Assembly: GCA_910585535.1 (NCBI GenBank)
Contig: CAJUFK010000002.1
Span: 28,896 to 92,895 of the forward strand
Source: an uncultured Angelakisella sp.
GTDB lineage: Bacteria; Bacillota; Clostridia; Oscillospirales; Ruminococcaceae
Length of the DNA stretch: 64,000 nucleotides
Direction of reading: 5' to 3'
Within the stretch, counting starts at the first letter, position 1. Each line of letters starts with the position of its first letter. Made by a program: the position numbers and the translations under genes. Shown here one piece after another: positions 24,423 to 31,508 of the stretch. The notes beneath the pieces are model-generated. The model saw nothing but the letters and a program-made list of their open reading frames with translations, made no database searches and was not told where the DNA came from.

Positions 24423-25194
24423 AGTTTCCAACCTCCGCAATAAATCCATTTCTACTCCATAACCATAATGGAGTATGAATATCAATAGCACATCTATCTG
24501 TTCCCATGAAAACCTGATTCCACAGTTCACTTACAATTTCACGGATATTAGGATTGTCCATATCGTTTAATTCTATTAAACCAAGTCTGACGCTCGCTTG
24601 CAAGACATGAGTATCTGGTGCGACCGTGATATTTGATCTGTCTATAAATTGAGCATCTGTATATTGTTCCATAACATATAGCCAGTAATTCATAATCTTG
24701 GTACCAGATAAATATGGAAACATTTTTTTGTGGCCGAGCATATACTGTTTTATGTCTGCTACAGAATAATTAAATCTCGAGAAGAAGCTTTTAACACTCC
24801 CGTCAAAGCCTAAAAAAGTCTCACAAAGCTGAAACCATATTTGAGGATGTTTATTGGGCTGAAGGGCTACTTTGTATTTTAGCAAACAATCTCGTAGTTG
24901 ATCAATACCCATATTAAGAACTGCTTGTGGAACAAAAACATCGGAGATTTCATCATCGAAATATGTTTTTTCAGCGGCTTCCCAAAGTCGATAAGAATTT
25001 CTTTGATAATTTAGCGACATAGGAAGCGTAAAATAAAGATAGTTTTCATCCGAATCTTTGTTTAGCCTCGGATTTGCATCTTCGGGCATAAACTCGCCGC
25101 CTAAAGCTCCCGATTTGTATAACTCTATTAATTGCTCAGCTGCTTCTCGAATACATTGTATTTTTTCTGTTGATAACGGAAAGACTTTACTCAT
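24379..25194 (-). CDS. HhH-GPD DNA glycosylase-fold protein
   Basis: 271 residues from the ATG at 25194, overlapping the stop of the upstream gene by 8 bases. YLSGTKIMNYWLYVME (161-176) followed by NITVAPDTHVLQASVRLGL (188-206) matches the helix-hairpin-helix plus GPD signature, with Asp194 in the place of the catalytic Asp of endonuclease III-type enzymes. No C-terminal iron-sulfur Cys cluster is present. This fold includes base-excision glycosylases and the pyrophosphorylase-like enzymes proposed for phage thymine hypermodification. Given neighbours with a nucleotide kinase domain and a methyltransferase, a base-modification role is as likely as repair. Confidence 0.65.
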   Translation of the reverse strand: MSKVFPLSTEKIQCIREAAEQLIELYKSGALGGEFMPEDANPRLNKDSDENYLYFTLPMSLNYQRNSYRLWEAAEKTYFDDEISDVFVPQAVLNMGIDQLRDCLLKYKVALQPNKHPQIWFQLCETFLGFDGSVKSFFSRFNYSVADIKQYMLGHKKMFPYLSGTKIMNYWLYVMEQYTDAQFIDRSNITVAPDTHVLQASVRLGLIELNDMDNPNIREIVSELWNQVFMGTDRCAIDIHTPLWLWSRNGFIAEVGNYGEKFSQGGIQLHF

Positions 25195-26473
25195 TTGTGT
25201 ATATACACCTCTTTCGGTATATTGCTGTTGTAACAATGTTTAAATCACTTATACTTTTATTAAGATAATCAGCGGCACTGCTTATTGCTGGTGAAACTTC
25301 GCCTCCATTCAAAGAATCTCCCGCTTCTTGTTTTAAAAAGACTTTCTCGAATCCGCAGCTGCGTAATAGGATGTCTAGCTCCGCATCCGATGGAATAAAT
25401 GAAAACACCTGTACAGTTTCCCCTGAATCTAAAACAAATGATGTTTTATTCCAACTCTTTTTCTCTTTTCGCAGACCCGTTGCCCATTCGTTGGCTGGAA
25501 TTGAAAAAACAAAGTAGCCTTGCTCTTTAAGGATTCGCCCTATCTCACAAATTGCTTCAGGATATAGATAGGGATCAGCTAATGAGGCAACTACCACATC
25601 ATATATCTCTGCTTCAGAATTAGTACAACGAATACTCGATACAATCTTATTCACCAAAGAATTTGCATTTAGCATTGAACTTGAAATATCGAATCCAACA
25701 TAGGATTGACATTTTGGAGCCGCTATACCATAGAGCCAGCCTCTCCCGGGTCCTATTTCTGCTACCACGGTATCTTTTGTAACATACATTTCAAATGCTT
25801 TGCGAAAAAAGGCAAGGGATAATTCATGAAAATTTCGTGTTGTAATGCGTTTTTCTTCCGTAAAATCAATGGCTGCTTTTTCATAGCCACATCTATTTAA
25901 TTTATCAATTTGGCCTGAAGGAGGATAAATTGACATAAATTCTACGATAGCATTTATTCTTTCGTTAAAATAATATGCGTTTTTTTCTGGTGTTAAGTTT
26001 ATATCGTAGAAAAAGACAATGTCAAAGGCATCTTCATCTATATTGTCATAATATAGATTATCTTGTTGTGTCCTCTCTAAGCTTTCTGCCGATGTGCAGT
26101 CTGATTTAACAAGAACTGAAAGTACAATACCCTCGAATGCAGCTTGAATCTTGAAATGATTTTGGGGGTGAATCTCTTTGATAGGTATCTTTTCATCAAA
26201 AAGAATATCTATAATTGATTGATACTTTATTGCGTAAGAGTTTCCGTAAATACAATCCACATTAAAAAACTCGCCATTTTGATTAAGGCGCACAAACTCA
26301 CTATGCGAAATAAATCTATACTCCTCATCACTTTCATCAGTGCGTTTCACTCTAGTGGTATATGATATTGGGCGCTTATATAATGACGGAAAACATTTAA
26401 TTAACGAATTTATTAAAGTTGTTTTTCCGCTTCCGCTTCTCCCGCCGACAGCAATAAAAAGATTTTTTCTCAT
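25187..26473 (-). CDS. Guanylate kinase domain fused to class I methyltransferase
   Basis: 428 residues. Residues 1-180 carry a guanylate kinase pattern: GGRSGSGKTTL (9-19), then the GMP-binding ISYTTRVKRTDESDEEYRFIS with NVDCIYGNSYAI after it. Residues 195-425 are a SAM-dependent methyltransferase: VVAEIGPGRGWLYGIA (motif I), VGFDISSSML (acidic residue of motif II), VVVASLADPYLYPEAICEIGRILKEQG. The kinase core is shorter and diverged in the lid, so the substrate may be a modified nucleotide or base in DNA. I know of no characterised protein with this fusion. AAAGGTGAG precedes the ATG. Confidence 0.72.
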   Translation of the reverse strand: MRKNLFIAVGGRSGSGKTTLINSLIKCFPSLYKRPISYTTRVKRTDESDEEYRFISHSEFVRLNQNGEFFNVDCIYGNSYAIKYQSIIDILFDEKIPIKEIHPQNHFKIQAAFEGIVLSVLVKSDCTSAESLERTQQDNLYYDNIDEDAFDIVFFYDINLTPEKNAYYFNERINAIVEFMSIYPPSGQIDKLNRCGYEKAAIDFTEEKRITTRNFHELSLAFFRKAFEMYVTKDTVVAEIGPGRGWLYGIAAPKCQSYVGFDISSSMLNANSLVNKIVSSIRCTNSEAEIYDVVVASLADPYLYPEAICEIGRILKEQGYFVFSIPANEWATGLRKEKKSWNKTSFVLDSGETVQVFSFIPSDAELDILLRSCGFEKVFLKQEAGDSLNGGEVSPAISSAADYLNKSISDLNIVTTAIYRKRCIYTNE

Positions 26474-26489
26474 ATGTATGTCTCACCTT

Positions 26490-27251
26490 TCAGTGAATGA
26501 TAAAAATTACATTTTTTGTCCCTTTATGTGTACATAAACCACAATCAGCGCAGCAAGCGACTTGCAAATATTGCTCAGGGCAAATAAATGCATCACCTTT
26601 CAAGAGCCATTGGATAACATCTTCATTTGTTGGAGCAACAATGCTCTTGCGCCATCCTAAAGGAATACTTCTCATGGTATCATCCCATGATGCGAATAAA
26701 TTAACATTATTTAGTAAAGCAAGCTGTGATAAGGGATTCAACAGATTTTCAACTGCCCAAGATCGGGTATATCCCCAAAACTGTATATTCGGAAACATTT
26801 TGCATATTTTATGCCACATTTCTATATAGTCAATTGAGTAAAAATCTCCGCAGGAGTGAAGTCGAACCCCAATATGCTTATATTCCTGTTCGGATAGTTG
26901 TTGTATAATTCTCCCTTCCAACGCAGAAGGATTATTAAGCGCCCACCACCAGTTCTGCTGCCAGCGCCGCATAGGAAAAACATCTTGTCTTGAGTCTAAA
27001 TTGTAACAATTTTTATTGCACCATGCTGAAGCCCCTGGGCAGGTTGTACGAACTGGAATATTCCAAACAAATACTTTGTCAAAAACCTTTCCGCTTACAC
27101 CTGTCTTTTTGTTCCCGTTTTCAAGACCATCAGGAAAATCGCCTTTACTCCGTGGGGGTATTGGATAAAAAGAAGAGGCTAAATCATATATCTTTGTGCG
27201 TTCTACCTGCCTTAAGCTATTGGGGATAGGTCGTTTGTTTGTAAAGAACAA
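26490..27251 (-). CDS. Gp88-like cysteine-rich protein
   Basis: 253 residues from a TTG at 27251 with GAGGTG 8 bases upstream. Cysteine sets CPGASAWCNKNCYN (about 75-88) and CPEQYLQVACCADCGLC (near 225-245), plus LHSCGDFYSIDYIEMW, give the pattern of mycobacteriophage-type gene product 88 family proteins, with enough cysteines for one or two iron-sulfur clusters. Its chemistry is not known to me. First gene of the AT-rich island, so probably co-transcribed with the kinase-methyltransferase, HhH and U32-like genes. Confidence 0.6.
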   Translation of the reverse strand: MFFTNKRPIPNSLRQVERTKIYDLASSFYPIPPRSKGDFPDGLENGNKKTGVSGKVFDKVFVWNIPVRTTCPGASAWCNKNCYNLDSRQDVFPMRRWQQNWWWALNNPSALEGRIIQQLSEQEYKHIGVRLHSCGDFYSIDYIEMWHKICKMFPNIQFWGYTRSWAVENLLNPLSQLALLNNVNLFASWDDTMRSIPLGWRKSIVAPTNEDVIQWLLKGDAFICPEQYLQVACCADCGLCTHKGTKNVIFIIH

Positions 27252-27580
27252 GCAGTATCACCTCGTTTAATATTAGGAATAATACTTTCGGGGACTGCTG
27301 TATGTATAGTGTAGAAAGAACTCTTGTTTATAAGCACCACTTGCTACAAGGCAAGCAACTTTTAAAAGGCAATTCAGTTTCTTCCAGATAGGGTATCTTG
27401 CAAAGTGTTTAGTTTCCACAGAAATTATTAGGCTTTCTTTCTGATGATCAGCGTTTTAAAATATTCATTAATATAGTTTATTCCTACAGTAGAATTTAAT
27501 CCGAAAGTTATATGGTCATTTCTCATATATACTATCGATTATATTTAATGTACTTTCGTAAGGTAAAAAATGTTTTGTAC

Positions 27581-27609
27581 ATTATACCATATATTCTCTG
27601 ACATGTCTA
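27581..27609 (-). promoter_or_regulatory. Promoter of the modification-like island
   Basis: On the minus strand TAGACA (complement of 27604-27609), 17 bp, TATAAT (complement of 27581-27586) with an upstream TGG. The leader to the TTG at 27251 is about 320 nt of AT-rich DNA without an open frame; the rest of 27252-27670 holds no gene I can see. Confidence 0.65.
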
Positions 27610-27673
27610 GTACTTTCGGCGTTTTTCACAATTTCCTAGATGGCTAGTGTTATCAATTAGATAGGCAAAAACA

Positions 27674-27711
27674 GGCCGATACAGCAACCCCAAGGATTAA
27701 CTGTATCGGCC
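27674..27711 (-). terminator. Terminator after the S1-domain gene
   Basis: GGCCGATACAG (27674-27684) pairs perfectly with CTGTATCGGCC (27701-27711); on the minus strand the stem is followed by TGTTTTTGCC. It isolates the backbone operon from the downstream island. Confidence 0.85.
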
Positions 27712-27718
27712 CGGCATT

Positions 27719-29062
27719 TTACCACTTCGCCAGAATCCTGGCATAGATGAGCTTCCTCCGCTCATCATACCGGGTAATGTGTATCAGCACCGTATCCCCG
27801 ATGGCAAACTGGGTGTCAAAGTGGTTGTTGGAATACAGGCAAAGGCAGGTCACCCCGTCCTTCATGGAGCAGAAGATCCCCCCGGCGTACTTCCCGCTGA
27901 TGACCGCCTGCCGGCGGCAGCCTACCGGGTGGCGTAACTCCGCCCCGTCAAAGGGGTTGGGGTTTACCTCCTTCACCGAGATGACCGGCTTTCCCGTTTC
28001 GGGGGAAAAGCCTTTTAAGACAGCCTCCAGCTCCTGGCCGGGACGGTACTTCTCCCGCAGGTCGGCGATGGCGGTGTAGCTGAGGTCCCGCTGGGTGCAG
28101 GGGATGTCAAAGCCGCCGCACTCCAGAAGGCACCGCTTGGGCCCGGCGGTCAGCACCCGGCAGGGGACCCGAACGCCGCTTTCCCCGGCGTGGAGGCTAC
28201 GGAACCGCCGCCGCTGCTTCTGCATGGCCAGCTTTCGGGAGGCGATGGCGCACTCCCCGGCCCGATCCACTTCCAGGATGACATACTCCACCTTTGCCCC
28301 CACCAAACTCCTGGTCACATGGTCGGGGCGCTCCTCCCCGGCGGCCCAGATCTCCGTCTCCGGGATGATGACCTTGACCCGGTAGCTGATGATGACCAGG
28401 CTGCGGATGGTTCGCCGCTCCGTCTGCCCGGTCTCCGGGTTTTGGAAGGTAACGGTGTTGGTGTCCACGCCGGTGACCTCCCCGGCAAGGATGGACTGGG
28501 AGCGGTAGGAGGCGTAGATGGCCTGCCATTCCTGGAGCTGCTCCGGGGAGAGGTCCCGGTCCAGCTCTTTGAAATCGGTGTGGAAGAACTCGGCCCGGCG
28601 CTGGGCCTGGAGCTTTTCCGCTTCAGTTTCGGTCTTGGCCGCTGCGGACCGCCGTTTAGGCTTGGCAGGAGCGGGAGCCGGGGCAGATTCCTCCGGTGTG
28701 GGTGCGGCTTCGTCCGCTGCCGCCTCTGCCGGAGGATCATCTTTTCCCGGAGAGCTCTCCGCCTCCATGACCACCGAATAGAGGGGCGCGCCCTCCTCCT
28801 CCAAGGGCGGCTCATCGGGGGACAAAGGCTCCTGGTTTTCCGGGGGAGTTTCCGGCGGCGTAGCGGCCTCCTCTGGGACGGGAACTTCTTCCGGGACAGG
28901 AACCTCTTCCAGGACAAGGGCCTCCTCCGGGACGGGAGCCTCTTTCGGAATGGGGGTTTCCTCCGGGGTCTCCAAAGATGCCTCCTTCGTCTTTTCCTGG
29001 ATGGCCTCCTCCTGCTGGGACAAAAGCTCCGCTTCGATTTGGGCTTTGGTCTTTCTGGGCAT
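27719..29062 (-). CDS. S1-domain RNA-binding-like protein with acidic repeat N-terminus
   Basis: 447 residues. Residues 1-140 are disordered with imperfect VPEEVPVPEEA-type repeats rich in Glu and Pro. The C-terminal 260 residues contain about three S1-like OB segments: ILAGEVTGVDTNTVTF, VRVPCRVLTAGPKRCLLECGG and GGIFCSMKDGVTCLCLYSN with GDTVLIHITRYDERRKLIYARI. S1 domains bind RNA or single-stranded DNA. Last gene of the operon; GGAGAACAG precedes the ATG. Such proteins are common in clostridial conjugative elements; role unknown. Confidence 0.7.
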   Translation of the reverse strand: MPRKTKAQIEAELLSQQEEAIQEKTKEASLETPEETPIPKEAPVPEEALVLEEVPVPEEVPVPEEAATPPETPPENQEPLSPDEPPLEEEGAPLYSVVMEAESSPGKDDPPAEAAADEAAPTPEESAPAPAPAKPKRRSAAAKTETEAEKLQAQRRAEFFHTDFKELDRDLSPEQLQEWQAIYASYRSQSILAGEVTGVDTNTVTFQNPETGQTERRTIRSLVIISYRVKVIIPETEIWAAGEERPDHVTRSLVGAKVEYVILEVDRAGECAIASRKLAMQKQRRRFRSLHAGESGVRVPCRVLTAGPKRCLLECGGFDIPCTQRDLSYTAIADLREKYRPGQELEAVLKGFSPETGKPVISVKEVNPNPFDGAELRHPVGCRRQAVISGKYAGGIFCSMKDGVTCLCLYSNNHFDTQFAIGDTVLIHITRYDERRKLIYARILAKW

Positions 29063-29104
29063 TTTCTGTTCTCCTTTCGTTGATATGATTTCAAACGGCC
29101 TGCG

Positions 29105-29662
29105 TTATCCTTGGTTGGCAGCACCCCCTCCACAATCCTCCGCCCGGAGGAAGCGATACCCGCCATTCCCGTCCGGCAGGGCGAAATAGGTCCTGGGGAC
29201 GGAGGCCAGCGGGGCGATCTGCTCCTCCCGCCGGATGGCAAAGATACAGGTGCAGACGAACCGGGAAAGCTGCGACTCTAACTGCAAGAGCGCCTTCCGC
29301 TCCTGGCCGGGGGCCACGGGGATGATCTTGAAGTCCAGATACCCCCGCCGGTCCTCCAGGTAGAAGGCCAGCTTGGCGGGCGGGCTGCCACCGCCGAACT
29401 CCGGCAGGGCATCCCCGGACAAAAGCCGCATCACATCTATGGCGGCCAGCATCTCCCCATCCCGCTCCTGGCCAGGAAGAAGGACCAGCTGTTTCTCCCG
29501 GCAAAGGCGTCCCAGGAATTGGAGCTGCCGCAGGTCGCTTTCCACCTGCTTTGGGGTACTGCCGAATTTCAGATGGCAGAGCCATTCCAGCTGTTCCCGG
29601 CGGGCGCAACGGAAAATTTTCATGGCGTCCAGCAGCCAGGCCTGGAAGCTGGTCATCATCAT
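29105..29662 (-). CDS. DUF5697-like small ICE protein
   Basis: 185 residues. Start among three consecutive ATGs at 29662-29654; the first overlaps the stop of the RepA-like gene, giving coupled translation, with GGGAGGGG upstream. The N-terminal part resembles a winged helix (FRCARREQLEWLCHLKFGSTPKQVESDLRQLQFLGRL), the rest is a mixed fold (LAFYLEDRRGYLDFKIIPV). Family named from the overall pattern; function unknown, possibly regulation of replication. Confidence 0.6.
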   Translation of the reverse strand: MMMTSFQAWLLDAMKIFRCARREQLEWLCHLKFGSTPKQVESDLRQLQFLGRLCREKQLVLLPGQERDGEMLAAIDVMRLLSGDALPEFGGGSPPAKLAFYLEDRRGYLDFKIIPVAPGQERKALLQLESQLSRFVCTCIFAIRREEQIAPLASVPRTYFALPDGNGGYRFLRAEDCGGGAANQG

Positions 29663-30624
29663 AGGAACCCCTCCCTTCCCGGAGGGCCCGCCATGGAGTT
29701 GAGAAAAGGGTCCACCAGCAGGTCGCTTTCCTGTTCCCAGATGGAGTTGAGAACCACCGCCATGACATAGGCGGTGCTGTTTTTCACCTTCCGCTCCCGG
29801 TTGGACTGGAGCTTTTCCAGGGCAGATTGCAAAATCGAGCCGTCCAGCTCCCAAAGATGGGAACGCACCTTCTCCTGGGGAAGGGTGGCCCCGCCCAGGG
29901 TGAAGCTGGACGAATAGTAAAGACGCTCCACGGCGTTGCGGAACACCCCTGCCACCTCCGGGGAGAAAAGGTCCAGTTCGCAGTTCTCCAGGATGGCCTC
30001 CAGTTCGTCCGGCGGACTGACTTTTTTCTCTCCTCTCTCGATCTTTCTCTGCTCAGTCTTATTTGGGTGCGGAATTTGCAGGTCTTGACCTTCCGAAACG
30101 GCAGGGCCAAAGCTGTCAAAGCCGCACTCCTTGACCTGCGGCCCCGGCAGTTCTTCCCTGGCCGGAATATCCCGGAGAGATGCCGGCTTCGCAGGTCTTG
30201 GCTTCCCGCCGCTGAAGGGGGCGCTGGTGTGAGCTTCGGCATCTCCTTTCTCCAGCCGCACCAGGGCCAGATAGATCTGATTGGCGTTTCCCCGGCCCAG
30301 CCGCCGCTCCCAGATGAGGTCCACCGCCGCCAGCTCCTTGAAGCACTCGATGGCCTTTCGGTAGCTGATCTGCATCTCCTCCGCCAAAGCCTCCCTGGGG
30401 AAGATCACAAACACCTCCCCGTCCCGGTTGACCCAGCCATTGAGCCGGGAAAGCTGAAAGCGGTTCAGCAGGAAGGTATAGGCCACCTTCGCCTCCAGGG
30501 ACAAAGATTTATACCTGCTGTGGGAAAAGAGCCAGCGGGGCATCTGCAAATGGAAGAAGGACACGATGTCCGATTGGGTCATGAGGGGAAAATCCGGGCG
30601 GGTGGTCAATGGGGCTGCCTTCAT
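29659..30624 (-). CDS. repA: RepA_N-family replication initiator
   Basis: 321 residues. The N-terminal domain is RepA_N-like: FFHLQMPRWLFSHSRYKSLSLEAKVAYTFLLNRFQLSRLNGWVNRDGEVFVIFPREALAEEM, a winged-helix DNA-binding module of theta-replicating Firmicutes plasmids and conjugative elements. A linker (140-210) and a C-terminal DnaD-like helical region (ILQSALEKLQ, NSTAYVMAVVLNSIW) follow, which often contacts host primosome proteins. Its presence with ParAB indicates a plasmid-like replicative stage. Confidence 0.82.
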   Translation of the reverse strand: MKAAPLTTRPDFPLMTQSDIVSFFHLQMPRWLFSHSRYKSLSLEAKVAYTFLLNRFQLSRLNGWVNRDGEVFVIFPREALAEEMQISYRKAIECFKELAAVDLIWERRLGRGNANQIYLALVRLEKGDAEAHTSAPFSGGKPRPAKPASLRDIPAREELPGPQVKECGFDSFGPAVSEGQDLQIPHPNKTEQRKIERGEKKVSPPDELEAILENCELDLFSPEVAGVFRNAVERLYYSSSFTLGGATLPQEKVRSHLWELDGSILQSALEKLQSNRERKVKNSTAYVMAVVLNSIWEQESDLLVDPFLNSMAGPPGREGFL

Positions 30625-30657
30625 GGGTCGTCACGCTCCTTAAAAATGGCATAAGAA

Positions 30658-30684
30658 AAACGCCTTCCAAACGGAAAGGCGTTT
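30658..30684 (-). terminator. Terminator of the HEPN-like orphan gene
   Basis: AACGCC with TTTCC pairs with GGAAGGCGTT; on the minus strand it is followed by TTTTTCTTA. It lies 50 bp after the stop at 30734. Confidence 0.8.
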
Positions 30685-30733
30685 AATTTATAATGTAACA
30701 GTAAAAGTTTAGTTGTACGGCAAAAGCATCTTG

Positions 30734-31411
30734 TTATTCATGTTGATGACTTTCAAAAAAAGCCCTTATTTCGGCTATAAATTGAAATGTTAGTTCATAT
30801 GCTTCACTTGCCTCTTTGATTTTAGGATAGTATTTTGCTTCCGTAGCTTTCAAAATATGCGTGTTATTTCTTAAATCATATAAAGCACAATATCTATCTT
30901 TAGTGTTCTGTGTCAGTATGCCTTTTTCAAGCGCAAATTCTGCCTTTGTTGGGTTTGTTGTCCATGAAATTTGTGCTTTCTCAGTCTTTACAGTGCACAA
31001 GACGGCTTGTTTGCTATCATATGTAATCGCTGTTTTGTTAGACAGTGCATTTTTTATTTCCACAAATTTTTTTGCTGCATATTTATCTTCGAACTCTTTC
31101 TTAAAGAACATGCTTATTGTATAATTTAGAAGAGCCTCACAAATAGAAGCATATTGAATAATTTGAAAATTAACAAATCCTTTGTTTTTCCCCATCGGTA
31201 AACTTAATGTTTGCATTAATGTATATGCAAACCGAGCTTGGAAAAAGGCTTCTCCCAAATGTTCTTTTAAGGCTTCATTCCCGAGAAAAGAAAACAAATT
31301 CTTAAACCACTCGTTTGGATATTCAGCTTCATCATAATTCCAATCCGAAATCAAGTTTCTTTTACAACACAGAACAACTTTGGCTTTCTCATCTTTGGTA
31401 AGTTTCATCAT
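30734..31411 (-). CDS. AT-rich orphan, possible HEPN-like protein
   Basis: 225 residues, ATG at 31411 after GGGGGAAAC. GC is far below the flanking repA and virD4 genes, and it has its own terminator, so it is inserted cargo. The protein is helical; near the end LYDLRNNTHIL resembles the Arg-Asn...His active-site region of HEPN ribonucleases, although the spacing (R, three residues, H) is one shorter than usual. An upstream helix IIQYASICEALLNYTI fits the first HEPN helix. If correct it may be a defence protein; otherwise unknown. Confidence 0.5.
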   Translation of the reverse strand: MMKLTKDEKAKVVLCCKRNLISDWNYDEAEYPNEWFKNLFSFLGNEALKEHLGEAFFQARFAYTLMQTLSLPMGKNKGFVNFQIIQYASICEALLNYTISMFFKKEFEDKYAAKKFVEIKNALSNKTAITYDSKQAVLCTVKTEKAQISWTTNPTKAEFALEKGILTQNTKDRYCALYDLRNNTHILKATEAKYYPKIKEASEAYELTFQFIAEIRAFFESHQHE

Positions 31412-31508
31412 TGTTTCCCCCTATTTCAAATTCAATTATGACAATGTTAGCCATCGTATTAGTGTTTCTATTTTTATTGATGTGTATCCTTTTCCTATAA
31501 AATTATAC

